A stretch of 64,000 nt of DNA from Miltoncostaea sp963762825 (GCA_963762825.1 CAVXLZ010000002.1:868001-932000); one strand, 5' to 3'; shown: positions 25,037-34,702, counted from the first letter of the stretch. Program-made: numbers and translations. The notes: a model not told the origin generated them from the sequence alone.

Positions 25037-26382
25037 GGCGCCCGCGGTCGGTCCTCACCTGGCGCCCGCCGCCGGTCTCGGCGGTGCCGGCGGCCTCGCA
25101 AAGGGCCCGCGCACTGCTGGAGGATCCCCAGGGCTTCGGCAACTACATGACCTACCGCGACGCCTACCGGATCCTCGGATGGGACCCGGCCGACGTCTAC
25201 CGGGACGGGGCGATCGCCCTCGACCGCTCGGAGTGGGCCGACCTGGGCTGGATGGCCAACCACATCGGCCCCTCGCCGCGGGCCCTCGAGGCAATCGCGG
25301 CGGCGGTCGACCAGGATCACGTCGGCCCCTACTCGCCGGATCTCGACGAACCCCTGCGTGAGCTGATGGCGCAGGTGCTCCTCGGCCGCCCGCGCGACGA
25401 TGGCTTCGACGTCATCGGCACCGAGGGCGCTCAGGCGGGAGTGGGCTACGCCGCCCTCGCCTGTCTCGATCCCGGCGACGAGGTGATCGTCACGGATCCC
25501 GGCTACTTCCACTTCGTGCCGGCCCTGCGCCTGGCCGGTGGGACACCCGTGTGGGTGCGCCTCGGCGCCGCCAACGGCTGGCGGCTCGACCCGGACGAGG
25601 TGGCGGCGGCTCTCACGCCGCGCACGAAGATGATCGTGGTCTGCGACCCGATCAACCCCTTCGGCAGCGTCCAGGACCGCGAGGAGCTGGAGGCGCTCTG
25701 CCGCCTGTCGGCCGATCGCGGCGTCGTGATCCTGGCCGACACGACCCACTCCGCCCATCGCGTCGATCCGGCCGCCGAGTACCACCCGATCGCGGCGGTC
25801 GCCGCCGAGCACCCCGGCGCGACGGTCCTGGTTTCGAGCGGTCTGGCGCACGGCTACGGCATGGCGGGAGCGCGCATCGGCGCTCTCGGCGGCGACCCGG
25901 CGCTGGTGAGGGTATGCCTCCAGGTGAAGATCGCGGCGGTGCGCCTCAACACGAACCGCCTCGCCCAGGTCGGCGCGGCGGCCGCGCTCCACGACGTGGA
26001 TTGGCTGCGCAGGGGTGAGGAGGTCATCCGCCGCAACCTCGCGGCGCTGCGGCGCGTGGCCACCCCGGTCGTCGATCCCGCGTACGGCTTCTCGTGCGTC
26101 GTCAACGTCTCCCATATCGGGGCCAGCGCACAGGAGCTCACCGTCGCCCTCTGCAGGCGCCGGGTCGCCGTCTACCCCGGCGACGGGCTCGGCGAGGTGG
26201 GGGCCACGACGACGATCCGCCTCAACCTCAGCGACCCCGACCCGTCGGCCTACGAACGCTTCGCCGAGGCGCTGCCCGAAGCGATCGAGGAGGCGGCCAC
26301 GCGCACCTACCGCGACGCCATCCGGGACCTCTTCCTCTCCTACGGCACGGATCGTCACCGGAGGCTGGCCGAGCTCGTCTGA
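25033..26382 (+). CDS. Aminotransferase class I/II-fold protein lacking the PLP lysine
   Basis: 449 residues. The fold-type I pattern is clear: 'LRELMAQVLLGR', 'GTEGAQAGVGYAALACLDPG', 'DEVIVTDPGYFHFVP', 'VVCDPINPFGSV' and 'GYGMAGARIGALGGD'. In the active-site segment 'SSGLAHGYGMAG' the residue aligned with the Schiff-base Lys is His273, and the usual NPNNPTG is DPINPFG. The downstream Arg of 'IRLNLSD' is kept. It may therefore be a non-PLP or regulatory protein, or use another lysine. GTG 25033 overlaps the carbamate kinase stop, so the two act together. Confidence 0.8.
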   Translation: MRRPRSVLTWRPPPVSAVPAASQRARALLEDPQGFGNYMTYRDAYRILGWDPADVYRDGAIALDRSEWADLGWMANHIGPSPRALEAIAAAVDQDHVGPYSPDLDEPLRELMAQVLLGRPRDDGFDVIGTEGAQAGVGYAALACLDPGDEVIVTDPGYFHFVPALRLAGGTPVWVRLGAANGWRLDPDEVAAALTPRTKMIVVCDPINPFGSVQDREELEALCRLSADRGVVILADTTHSAHRVDPAAEYHPIAAVAAEHPGATVLVSSGLAHGYGMAGARIGALGGDPALVRVCLQVKIAAVRLNTNRLAQVGAAAALHDVDWLRRGEEVIRRNLAALRRVATPVVDPAYGFSCVVNVSHIGASAQELTVALCRRRVAVYPGDGLGEVGATTTIRLNLSDPDPSAYERFAEALPEAIEEAATRTYRDAIRDLFLSYGTDRHRRLAELV

Positions 26383-26583
26383 TGCGGGTTCTCGGCCGGC
26401 GTTCCGGGCCGGGCCGTCCATCCGATGGCGTCCAGGGCTCAAGGCAACGGGGCGCGATCGCCGGGCGGGGACACCGGGCGGCCCGAGCGTGTGCGCGTTG
26501 CCGGTCGAGGGCGACTGCGGTGTCGCGGACCGTCAGGTTGACATGCGCTGCCGACCCCGGGCTGTGGGCGGGCGCCGAGCCCC

Positions 26584-26589
26584 TATAGT
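26584..26589 (+). promoter_or_regulatory. -10 hexamer TATAGT before 26596
   Basis: TATAGT stands out in this GC-rich DNA and lies exactly 6 nt before GTG 26596. The 213 bp between 26383 and 26595 hold no gene I can support; this hexamer is the only signal I see there. Confidence 0.55.
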
Positions 26590-26595
26590 CGGCTC

Positions 26596-27223
26596 GTGCT
26601 GGAGCGGACCCGCCGACTGTGGGAGCAGCAGGATCGGCATGTCGGCGATCGACGCCGGCTCTTCGCTGCGGTCGCGGGGGCGGTGGACGTGAACACGGTG
26701 CTGTACGCGGGCTCGTACGTCAACATCGCGCCCTCGTTCATCTGGCCCTCGCGTGACCTACGTCGATGTCGACCGACGGGCGGGGCGGTTCTTCGAGGAC
26801 GAGGGCGGGATCGCCGACCTGCTCGCCGAACACGGCGTCGATCCCGACCATCACGCCGTGCGCTTCGTCCACGCCGACTACAGTGGCGACCTCGACCTGG
26901 CGGACCGCTCCTTCGATCTGCTGGTCTCGCTCTACGCCGGCTTCGTCTCCGAGCACTGCACTCGTTACCTCCGACTCGGCGGGTTCCTCCTGGTCAACCC
27001 AAGTCACGGGGACGCCGCGATGGCCTCCCTCGACTCTCGGTTTCGCCTCCGGGGTGTGGTCGTCTCCCGCTCGGGGGGCTACTCGGTGCGGACGGGGGAG
27101 CTCGACACGTACCTGCTGCCCAAGCGAGACGTGCAGATCACGGTCGAGTTCCTCCACGGGACCGGGCGTGGCGTCGCCTACAGCAGGTCGTCGTTCGCCT
27201 ACCTCTTCGAGCGCGTCGCCTAG
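26596..27223 (+). CDS. Methyltransferase-like hypothetical protein (one frameshift)
   Basis: A coherent protein of about 208 residues appears after removing one base near 26752 ('TCG C GTG'). The first part has 'DVNTVLYAGSYVNIAPSF' and the second 'TYVDVDRRAGRFFEDEGG', 'VRFVHADYSGD' and 'DLLVSLYAGFVSEHC'. The order (Gly-rich strand, acidic 'VDVD', 'HADY') looks like a degenerate SAM-binding fold, but no methyltransferase family was recognised. Leaderless start at GTG 26596. It may belong with the nitrogen island only by position. Confidence 0.6.
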
Positions 27224-27235
27224 CCACTGCCGCGG

Positions 27236-27523
27236 TCAGGGGTCGAAGAGCGAGCCCTGCGCCCCGGGCATGCGCGGTCCGGGTTCCCCCGTCTCACCGT
27301 CGACGGTGAACGAGGCGGCGATCTCGAGCGGGCCCTCGTCGAACATCGCCACGGCCCCGTCGTAGGAGCGCTCGAGGGCGCCCGCGTGGATGCCGCGCAC
27401 CAACTGGCCCAACACGGCGCGCTCCCGGCCGGGTTCCGGGGGAGGTGTCACCTCGAAGACGTCGCGGTGGCGCTCGCCGGTCTCCGTGTCCTTGCTCTCG
27501 AGGATGACCATCCACGTCGCCAC
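27236..27523 (-). CDS. Small hypothetical protein
   Basis: 95 residues, acidic, no membrane segment, starting 'ATWMVILESKDTETGERH'. The GTG start at 27523 is preceded by GAGGTGAGGAG, a strong ribosome-binding site, and a TAGACT lies further upstream, which supports expression. No family recognised. Convergent with the methyltransferase-like gene and divergent from the monooxygenase gene. Confidence 0.55.
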   Translation of the reverse strand: MATWMVILESKDTETGERHRDVFEVTPPPEPGRERAVLGQLVRGIHAGALERSYDGAVAMFDEGPLEIAASFTVDGETGEPGPRMPGAQGSLFDP

Positions 27524-27596
27524 GTCCGCTCCTCACCTCGGTCTCCGAGTCTAGCCGGGGCCCAGCTCCCTCCGGCACCGCGGCGGGCCGGGCGGG

Positions 27597-27602
27597 TAGC
27601 AT
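27597..27602 (+). promoter_or_regulatory. -10 hexamer TAGCAT before the LLM operon
   Basis: TAGCAT ends exactly 6 nt before TTG 27609 with no Shine-Dalgarno. It probably drives the long 27.6-34.7 kb operon as a leaderless transcript. Confidence 0.55.
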
Positions 27603-27608
27603 GGCCCC

Positions 27609-28595
27609 TTGATCGCTCTCGGTTGGTACTGCCCCTCGGAGGGCGACGGACGGTGGCTCGGCACCCGGAGCCCCGAGCGCCCGCCCTCCATCGACTACCT
27701 CGTCTCGGTGGCGCTGGCCGCCGAGCGCGCGGGGGCCACCGAGATCCTCATTCCCACGGGAACGGTCAACGACTCGTTTGCGCCCGACGCGCCGTTCATG
27801 GAGAGCTGGACCACCGCCACGGCCCTCGCGGTCTCCACCCGGCGCATCCGCCTGCTGGTGGCGATCAACCCGGCAGCGCTGCGCCCCGAGCTGGCCGCCC
27901 ATCAGGTCGCGACCCTCGAGCGCATCGCCCCGGGGCGGATCGCCGTCAACCTCGTCGCGGGGGGCGGTCCTGACACCGGCTACGGCTCCGCTCCACTCGA
28001 CCACGCGGGTCGCTACGCGCGGCTCGGCCGGCTGGCGGACGCCCTCCGGGATCGCTTCGACGGCCCGCTCTACCTCGGCGGTGCCAGCGAGGCGGCCGTG
28101 GCGCTGGCGGCCCGGGTCGCGGACACCTATCTCATGTGGGGAGAGCCTCCGGATCAGGTCGGAGCGCGGATCGCGGCGGTGCGCGAGAGGACGCACCGCC
28201 CGATGCGCTTCGGCCTGCGCATCCACGTCATCGCCCGCGACACCGAGCAGGAGGCCCGCGCGGCGGCTGCGGAGCTGGTCTCGCGGGTGGCTGTCTGCGG
28301 CGATCGCGCAATCGAGTACGCCGCCTTCGACAGCGTCGGCCAGGCGCGGATGAACGCGATCGCGGCCGATGGCGAGGGATGGGTGGCGCCGGGGCTCTGG
28401 GCCGGCATCCGCCGGGTGCGCGGCGGCGCGGGAACCGCGCTGGTGGGATCGCACTCGCAGGTCGCGGAGTGGCTCGCCGCCTACGGCGCGGCCGGCGTGG
28501 ACCTGGTCATCGGCTCGGGCTACCCCCACCGCGAGGAGGTCGAGCGCGTGGCCACCCGCGTCTGGCCGCTTCTCCGCGCCCGGGCGGCGGCGTGA
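27609..28595 (+). CDS. LLM-class flavin-dependent oxidoreductase (SsuD-like)
   Basis: 328 residues of the luciferase-like monooxygenase fold. 'ALGWYCPSEGDGRWLG' at the start, 'LIPTGTVNDSFAPDAPFME', 'LLVAINPAALRPEL' and 'RIAVNLVAGGG' are close to alkanesulfonate monooxygenase SsuD; 'ALVGSHSQVAEWLAAYGAAG' is the family C-terminus. It would use reduced FMN or F420 to oxidise a small molecule, but no sulfonate transporter is nearby. TTG start chosen from the TAGCAT spacing. Start of an operon in which the next four junctions are 4-bp overlaps. Confidence 0.85.
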   Translation: MIALGWYCPSEGDGRWLGTRSPERPPSIDYLVSVALAAERAGATEILIPTGTVNDSFAPDAPFMESWTTATALAVSTRRIRLLVAINPAALRPELAAHQVATLERIAPGRIAVNLVAGGGPDTGYGSAPLDHAGRYARLGRLADALRDRFDGPLYLGGASEAAVALAARVADTYLMWGEPPDQVGARIAAVRERTHRPMRFGLRIHVIARDTEQEARAAAAELVSRVAVCGDRAIEYAAFDSVGQARMNAIAADGEGWVAPGLWAGIRRVRGGAGTALVGSHSQVAEWLAAYGAAGVDLVIGSGYPHREEVERVATRVWPLLRARAAA

Positions 28596-29830
28596 TCCGC
28601 TCACTCGACCCGCGCCCGCCGGGCCGGGCCTCGGAGCTCGCCGAGCGCTTCGGAACGCCCCTCTACGTGTTCGACGGCTCGCGGATGGAGGCGGAGGCCC
28701 ACGCCTTCCAGGCCGCTGCGGGGCCGGATGTCACGCTCGCCTACTCGGTGAAGTCGAATCCGCTGATGGGCCTCGTGGCGCGTCTGCACCGGGCGGGGTG
28801 CTGGGCCGAGGTGGCCTCGGGGTTCGAGTACCGGGTCGCCCGGCGAGCGGGAGTCCCGGGGTCGCAGATCGTCTTCAACGGCCCCCTCAAGACCCCCGAC
28901 GAGCTGCGGCGCGCGCTCGGCGAGGGCGCGACCGTCGTCGCTGACGGGGTCGAGCAGGTTCGCGAGATCGCGCGACTCGCCCGCCATGCCTCTCCCGCCG
29001 CCCGCGTGGGGCTGCGCCTCGTTCCCCCCGACCGCACCGGGCGCGATCGCTTCGGTGTGCCCGCGCGCCTGGCGCCGGCAGCGGCTGCGCTGCTCGCCCG
29101 CGCCGGGCTGCCCCTCACCGGGCTGCACATCCACCTCGGGGCCTATCAGCTCGGCCCCCTGCCGCCGACCGGGCCGCCGATCCACGGGGTGACGGTCGAG
29201 TACCCGGTCCCCGTCGCACGCTTCGCCGCCGCCGCCGCGTTGCTGCGCGATGTGGCCGACCGCGTCGGGGGCATCCAGTGGTTCGATCTGGGCGGTGGCT
29301 GGCCCGCTGCGGCGGGGCTCGCCGGCCATCTCGACGCGGCCCGGGCAGCGCTCGGACCCGGTCACCCGCCGCTGATCCTGGAGCCGGGCCGTGCACTGAT
29401 CCGCGACGCCGGCTGGTTGTTGACGCGCGTCGTTGCCCGCCGCGGTGCGTCCAGGGTGGTCGTGGACGTCGGCATCACCCAGGTCCCCTGCGTGCAGTGG
29501 AAGCGGTCGCCGGTCCATCCCGCCGAGCCCCGGCAGGGGGCCGAGCGCCCGACGGATCTCTACGGTCCCCTCTGCCTCCAGCACGACGCCGTCGCGCGCG
29601 AGGTGCTCCTGCCCCCGCTGAAGGCCGACGACCTGGTGTGGATCGGACAGACCGGCGCGTACGCCATGGCCCAGGCCTCGCCCTTCATCCACCTGCGCCC
29701 GGCCGCGGTGCTGCTGGAGGGCGGCCGCGCCGCCCTGCTGCGGGCTCGCGAGACCGACGACGAGGCGCTCGGCGCCCAGGCCGAGCCGCTCCTGGCCGGC
29801 CCCGAGGGCCGCGTGGTCTCGGCCTCATGA
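28592..29830 (+). CDS. PLP-dependent decarboxylase, LysA/ornithine decarboxylase family (fold III)
   Basis: 412 residues. PLP lysine in 'YSVKSNPLMGL' (about residue 54), 'ASGFEYRVARRAGV', 'IVFNGPLKTPDEL', 'HIHLGAYQLG' (usual HxGS altered), 'FDLGGGWP', 'LEPGRALI' and a C-terminal barrel with 'YGPLCLQHDAV' and 'GQTGAYAMAQ'. It decarboxylates an amino acid, but the specificity loop does not match canonical DapDC. GTG 28592 overlaps the monooxygenase stop. In context it may process the amino product of the pathway. Confidence 0.85.
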   Translation: MIRSLDPRPPGRASELAERFGTPLYVFDGSRMEAEAHAFQAAAGPDVTLAYSVKSNPLMGLVARLHRAGCWAEVASGFEYRVARRAGVPGSQIVFNGPLKTPDELRRALGEGATVVADGVEQVREIARLARHASPAARVGLRLVPPDRTGRDRFGVPARLAPAAAALLARAGLPLTGLHIHLGAYQLGPLPPTGPPIHGVTVEYPVPVARFAAAAALLRDVADRVGGIQWFDLGGGWPAAAGLAGHLDAARAALGPGHPPLILEPGRALIRDAGWLLTRVVARRGASRVVVDVGITQVPCVQWKRSPVHPAEPRQGAERPTDLYGPLCLQHDAVAREVLLPPLKADDLVWIGQTGAYAMAQASPFIHLRPAAVLLEGGRAALLRARETDDEALGAQAEPLLAGPEGRVVSAS

Positions 29831-31287
29831 TCGGCGTCAGAGTGCGCGCCGGCCGTTGGGCCGACAGCGCCAAGATGATGGCGGCAGCGCGGGCCGCCGA
29901 GACGGCGGACGGGGTCGAGCGGGCCTTCTGCTTCATGGGAACCCCGGCCAACCGGCAGGAGGCGGGAGGCCTCGGCCTCATCGACCCGGCGATCGACGCC
30001 GCCGGCCCGGACGACCTCGTGATCGCGGTCCAGGGCGATCGCCCCGACGACGGGCTGGCAGCTGCCGAGGACGTGCTCGACCGTGTGCCGGCCGGAGCTC
30101 CCGCGACCGGCGGCGCCACCCGCGCCGTGCGCAGTCTGGCGCGGGTCGAGGCCGATGTGGCCGTCATCTCCGTTCCCGGCCAGTACGCCGCGCTCGAGGC
30201 CCAGAAGGCGCTCGGGGCAGGCATGGACGTCCTGCTCTTCAGCGACGGGGTGACCGTCGACGAGGAGGTGGCCATGAAGCACCGCGCCCACGAGCTCGGC
30301 CTCCTGGTGATGGGCCCGGGCGCCGGGACGGCGATCATCGACGGCGTGGCCCTCGGCTTCGCCAACGTGGTCTCGCGTGGCTCGGTGGGGGTCGTGGCCG
30401 CCGCAGGCACGGGCGCCCAGGAGGTGACCGTTCTGCTCGACCGCGCCGGCGCGGGCACGAGCCGCTGCTACGGCACCGGTGGTCGTGACCTCAAGGACGA
30501 CGTCGGCGCGGTCACGGCTCTCGACTCCATCGCGCGTCTCGCCGCCGCCGACGACACGGACGTCATCCTCTGCGTATCCAAGCCGCCCTCCCCGCAGGTG
30601 GCCGAGCGGGTGCTGCGCGCGCTCGCCGAGTGCGGCACGCCCGCCGTGGCATGCATGGTGGGCGGCGGCGTCGATCCTGTGGAGGGGGTCCACCTGGCCG
30701 CCACCCTCGAGGAGGCGGCGTTCGCCGCCGCTCGCCTCGCCGGCCACCCGGTGGAGCCGCCGCCGCCGCCGCGGGCCGGTTGGGTCACGAGCGGCTTCGT
30801 GCGCGGGCTCTTCTCGGGGGGCACCCTCTGCAGCGAGGCCGCCGCGATCCTCGCCGAGCGCCTGGGAAGCGTGTTCACGAACGCCCCGGCGGGGGCGGCC
30901 CGCCGCCTCGAGGGGGCGCCGAGCGGGCACGCCTGCCTCGATCTCGGAGAGGAGGAGTTCACGCGTGGGCGCCCGCACCCGATGATCGACCCGGCCGCTC
31001 GCGCCGAGCGCCTCGCCGAGGAGGCCGCCGACCCCGCGGTCGGGGTGCTGCTCGTCGATGTCGTCCTCGGCTACGCCAGCCACCCCGATCCGGCCGGCGT
31101 GCTCGTGCCGATCGTGCGCGAGGCTCTCGCCGCTCGCCCCCAGCTCTCGGTGGTGGGCTACGTGCTGGGGACCGAGGCCGACCCGCAGGTTCGCAGCCGA
31201 CAGGAGGCGGCGCTCGCCGATGCGGGCGTCCGACTGGCTCCCACCAACGCATCCGCCGCGAGGCTCGCCGCCGCCCTCGTGGGATGA
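29827..31287 (+). CDS. FdrA-like protein (acyl-CoA synthetase / SucD-type fold)
   Basis: 486 residues. Two Rossmann-type lobes like succinyl-CoA synthetase alpha/beta: 'DVAVISVPGQYAALEAQKAL', 'VLLFSDGVTVDEEVAMK', 'LVMGPGAGTAIIDGVALGF' and 'VGVVAAAGTGAQEVTVLLDR'. These are strong FdrA signatures. In E. coli fdrA sits with ylbE, ylbF and a carbamate kinase gene and the set is implicated in oxamate/carbamoyl transfer. The ATG overlaps the decarboxylase stop (ATGA). The partner proteins are encoded at 15.4-16.8 and 38-38.7 kb here instead of side by side. Confidence 0.87.
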   Translation: MIGVRVRAGRWADSAKMMAAARAAETADGVERAFCFMGTPANRQEAGGLGLIDPAIDAAGPDDLVIAVQGDRPDDGLAAAEDVLDRVPAGAPATGGATRAVRSLARVEADVAVISVPGQYAALEAQKALGAGMDVLLFSDGVTVDEEVAMKHRAHELGLLVMGPGAGTAIIDGVALGFANVVSRGSVGVVAAAGTGAQEVTVLLDRAGAGTSRCYGTGGRDLKDDVGAVTALDSIARLAAADDTDVILCVSKPPSPQVAERVLRALAECGTPAVACMVGGGVDPVEGVHLAATLEEAAFAAARLAGHPVEPPPPPRAGWVTSGFVRGLFSGGTLCSEAAAILAERLGSVFTNAPAGAARRLEGAPSGHACLDLGEEEFTRGRPHPMIDPAARAERLAEEAADPAVGVLLVDVVLGYASHPDPAGVLVPIVREALAARPQLSVVGYVLGTEADPQVRSRQEAALADAGVRLAPTNASAARLAAALVG

Positions 31288-32453
31288 ACATCCGGCTGGT
31301 GACCTACTCCACCAAGCCGCGGGGAGGGGTGGTTCACGCCCTCTGCCTCGCCGAGGCGCTCACCGACCGCGGGCACGACGTCGAGCTCTGGGCGCTGTCG
31401 GCAGATGGTGCGGCGTTCTTCCGTGAGCCGCGGGCGCAGGTGCGCCTGGTGCCGGTGGACCGGCGACCCGGTGAGGAGGTGGAGCCGCGGATCCTGCGCT
31501 ACGCGGCGACCCTCTCCGACGGCATGCGGACCGCGGGACCGGCGCAGATCCACCACTCCGAGGACTGCCTGTCGGCGCGCTCGCTGCTGGCGCTTCGCGC
31601 GGAGCGCCGGGTGCCCGCCGTCGTCCGCACGGTCCACCACGTCAACGACTTCGCCAGCCCGGTGCTGGCCGACTGCCAGCGGGCCTCGATCGAGGACGTC
31701 AACCACCGCATCTGCGTCAGCCGGCACTGGGCCGACGTGATCGCGCGCGACCACGGCGTCGCGGCCGACGTGATCCCCAATGGCGTCGACGCCGTGCGCT
31801 ACTCGGACTGCCCGCTCGACCGCCGGGCAGCGGGGGCGCGGCTCGGCTGGGGTGATCGTCCGGCCGTGCTGGCGGTCGGGGGCATCGAGCCGCGCAAGGG
31901 CAGCCGCACCCTGCTCGCGGCGTTCGCCTCGGCTCGCCACCGCCTCGGCCGACGTGCGCTTCTCGCGATCGCCGGTGGCGAGACACTCTTCGACTACGCC
32001 GATTACCGGACGGGGTGGGAGGAGGATGCGGCCGCTCTCGGCCTGCGCGTGCATCGTGGGCCGCTCCCCCCCGCGGCGGCCGACGTCGCGGTGCTCGGGC
32101 CGATCGCCGACGAAACGATGCCCGCGCTCTTCCGCGCAGCGGACCTCCTGGCGTTCCCCTCCGAGCGCGAGGGTTTCGGCCTCGTGGTGCTGGAGGCCCA
32201 GGCGGCGGGACTCCCCACGGTGGTCAGCGATCTGCCGGTGCTGCGCGAGTTCCTCGCCGACGGCCGCGACTGCCGGATGGTCCCGGTCGGCAACGTCGCG
32301 GCCCTCGCGGCCGCCCTCGCGGAGGTCATGGACGACGGGCCACTGCGGGCGCGTCTCGCGGAGGGCGGACGGATCACCGCGGACCGCTTCACCTGGGGGC
32401 GGGCGGCCGAGGCGCACGAGCGGGTCTACGAGAGGATCGCGAGCGGCGTATGA
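31284..32453 (+). CDS. Glycosyltransferase, MSMEG_0565 family (GT4-like)
   Basis: 389 residues with a GT-B fold: N-terminal 'RLVTYSTKPRGGVVHALCLA', 'HHSEDCLSARSLLALRAERR', 'HHVNDFASPVL' and 'PNGVDAVRYSDCPLD', then 'AVGGIEPRKGSRTLL' and the nucleotide-sugar end 'FPSEREGFGLVVLEAQAAGL'. This closely follows the glycosyltransferase conserved beside Nit1C genes in actinobacteria. Acceptor unknown. ATG overlaps the fdrA stop. Confidence 0.87.
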   Translation: MNIRLVTYSTKPRGGVVHALCLAEALTDRGHDVELWALSADGAAFFREPRAQVRLVPVDRRPGEEVEPRILRYAATLSDGMRTAGPAQIHHSEDCLSARSLLALRAERRVPAVVRTVHHVNDFASPVLADCQRASIEDVNHRICVSRHWADVIARDHGVAADVIPNGVDAVRYSDCPLDRRAAGARLGWGDRPAVLAVGGIEPRKGSRTLLAAFASARHRLGRRALLAIAGGETLFDYADYRTGWEEDAAALGLRVHRGPLPPAAADVAVLGPIADETMPALFRAADLLAFPSEREGFGLVVLEAQAAGLPTVVSDLPVLREFLADGRDCRMVPVGNVAALAAALAEVMDDGPLRARLAEGGRITADRFTWGRAAEAHERVYERIASGV

Positions 32454-32879
32454 GCACTCCCCGGGACGAGCACGAGTACGAGATCTGGACGGCCGAGTGG
32501 AGAGGGGGCCTCGCCACCGATGTCAGCGGGCGCGGCCACTCCCTCCGCGTCGAACGAGCCGCCCCAGTACGGGGGCGGGGACACGGGCCCGATGCCGACG
32601 GAGCTCCTCGTGGCGGCCCTCGCATCCTGCTTCTGCCTCTCGGTGGCCTGGGCGGCAGGCAAGCGCCGCATTCCGCTCGACGACCTGAAGGTCGATGTCC
32701 GCCCCCACCGCGCGGGCGACGAGCCGCGCCACGGCAGCTACGACGTGTGGGTGCGCTCGTCCACGCCGGCCGCCGAGCTGGCCCCGGCGGTCGAGCTGGC
32801 CAAACGCTACTGCTGGGTCTCCAACACGCTCGTCACCCCTCCCGACATCCGCTACCACCTCGACGACCCGATCGGGTAG
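32450..32879 (+). CDS. OsmC family protein (one frameshift)
   Basis: About 142 residues after removing one A at 32553-32554, where GTCGAACGAG should read GTCGACGAG. The repaired protein runs 'EYEIWTAEWRGG...LRVDEPPQYGGGDTG', then 'PMPTELLVAALASCFCLSVA' with the OsmC redox cysteine, and 'KRYCWVSNTLVTPPDIRY' with the second. It would reduce organic hydroperoxides or thiol adducts. The ATG overlaps the glycosyltransferase stop. If the insertion is real, the product would be truncated. Confidence 0.8.
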
Positions 32880-32917
32880 CGTCCCCACCTGACTCCCGAG
32901 CCAAGGACGAGGTGCCC

Positions 32918-34251
32918 GTGTCCCAGCGAATCTGCGTGATCGGCGGAGGGGCCGCGGGAATCAGCGCGGCCTCGATGGCAAAGCGCACGAACCCGGACGC
33001 GACGGTCGTCGTCTGCACCGAGTTCGAGGATGTGGCCTACTCCCCGTGCGGCATCCCCTACGTGCTCGGCCGCGAGATCCCCGATTTCGAGCGCCTCTTC
33101 CTTGCGGGGCCGGAGAACTACGAGCAGGCCGGCATCGACCTCCGGCGCGAGACCGTCGTGACCGAGATCGACGCCGCCAATCGCACGATGACGGCCAACG
33201 GTCAGATCGTGCCGTGGGACACGCTGATCGTCTGCTCGGGCTGGAACTACCTGCTGCCGGACGTGCCGGGCAACGACCTCGAGGGCCTGACCTTCGTCAA
33301 GAACATCCGCCGCGGCATCGAGCTGAACGAGACGCTCAACGACGTGAAGAAGGCGGTCGTGCTCGAGGCGGGGCCCCTCGGCGTCGAGATGCTGACCGCG
33401 CTCGCGCACCGCGGCATCGAGACCCACCTGGTCGACGAGAACGCCTGGCTGCTGGCGCAGGTCGCCGACCCGGAGATCGCCGAGCCGGTGCAGGAGAGCC
33501 TCGTGGAGCTCGGCTGCCACCTGCACTTCGGCACCGCGCTGAAGAGCTTCGTCGGCAGCAACGGGAAGCTGACCGGCGTCGAGACCAGCGAGGGGATCAT
33601 CGACGCGGACATCTGCGTCATCGCCACCCACAAGGAGCCCGAGACGACCCTCGGGCGCTCGATCGGGCCTGAAGGTCGGCTCGACCGGCGCCTTCGTCGG
33701 TGGACGAGCGGATGCAGACCTCAATGGACGAACGTGTTCGCCGCCGGCGACTGCGTCGAGGTGCCGCAGAACCTGACGGGCGTCGCCGTGCAGGGGCTCA
33801 CCGGCTCGCACGCGATGCAGCAGGGCCGCGTCGCGGGCGCCAACGCCGGGCGGCGGCCGGCGCGTCTACGACCCGGTCAACATCCCGTGGGGGATGGTCG
33901 GCGGACAGGTCCAGATCGGCGGGGCGAGCTTCGGCGAGACGCTCGCCACCTCGCTCGGCATCCCGTACGTGCGTGGGCGTCGCCAACGGCATCAGCCGCG
34001 CGCGCTACTTCCCCGGGGTGCAGCAGGTGCGGGTGAAGCTGCTCGCCGAGCCCGGCACCGGCAAGCTGATCGGCGGCCAGTTCGTCGGCGGCGAGGGCAT
34101 CAAGGAGCGCGCCGACTTCCTGGCCTTCGCGCTCAAGCGCGGCGCCACCCTCGAGGACCTCGCCTGGATGGAGAACGTCTACTCGCCGCCGATCGGGGCC
34201 CTCTACGAGCCGCTCTCGGTCGCGGCCCAGAACGGCATGGCGCAGCTCTGA
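32918..34251 (+). CDS. FAD/NAD(P) oxidoreductase, CoA-disulfide reductase-like (five apparent insertions)
   Basis: The repaired product has 442 residues. 'CVIGGGAAGISAASMAKR' binds FAD and 'YSPCGIPYVLGREIP' carries the single redox Cys at the position of Cys43 in CoA-disulfide reductase. 'VVLEAGPLGVEMLTALAHRG' binds NAD(P)H and 'NVFAAGDCVEVPQNLTG' is the second FAD motif. The frame is broken by extra bases near 33668, 33700, 33730, 33849 and 33971; removing all five gives an integral, fully conserved protein. GTG 32918 has AAGGACGAGG upstream. It could reduce a CoA, sulfane or nitrogen-adduct disulfide. Confidence 0.75.
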
Positions 34252-34252
34252 G

Positions 34253-34688
34253 ATGGCGAATCTCCCCGAGATCCCCGAGCACCTGAAGCGAGTACTTCGG
34301 CCACGACAAGGTCGCGCTGCACGGGAGCGGCGGGCTGCCCGCGGCGCCGCCGGCGCCCCCGGGCTCGACCGCTCGCAAGGCCGGGGAGACGGCTCTGGCG
34401 GATGCGCTCGCCAAGGTGGGCACTCCGGGCCGGCGGCCGGGCGACCACCCGGCGGCGCTGCCGCCGAAGCCCGCGCTGCCGCGCATCATGCGATCCGGCG
34501 GGGAGAGGGCGCTGATGGAGGCCTCGCAGCGCAGCTTCGGGCCGGTCACCGGCGCTCCCGCACCGCACCCCGCCGCGGGGTGGTTCTGGCGGAGCCTCTT
34601 CGCGCCGGTCTACTCGGCGATCCCCTGGAGCGTCAAGAAGCGGATGGTCGCGATGACCTCGGGCGTGAAGGGCTGGAAGAAGCCCTAG
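34253..34688 (+). CDS. Small hypothetical protein (one frameshift)
   Basis: Removing one C at 34289 ('AAG C GAG') gives about 144 residues: 'NLPEIPEHLKEYFGHDKVAL', a proline/alanine-rich middle, 'RIMRSGGERALMEASQRSFG' and a C-terminal amphipathic region 'WFWRSLFAPVYSAIPWSVKK'. No family recognised. It starts 2 bp after the oxidoreductase stop, so it closes the operon, and a hairpin follows at once. Confidence 0.55.
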
Positions 34689-34702
34689 CCCGTCGACCAC
34701 GA

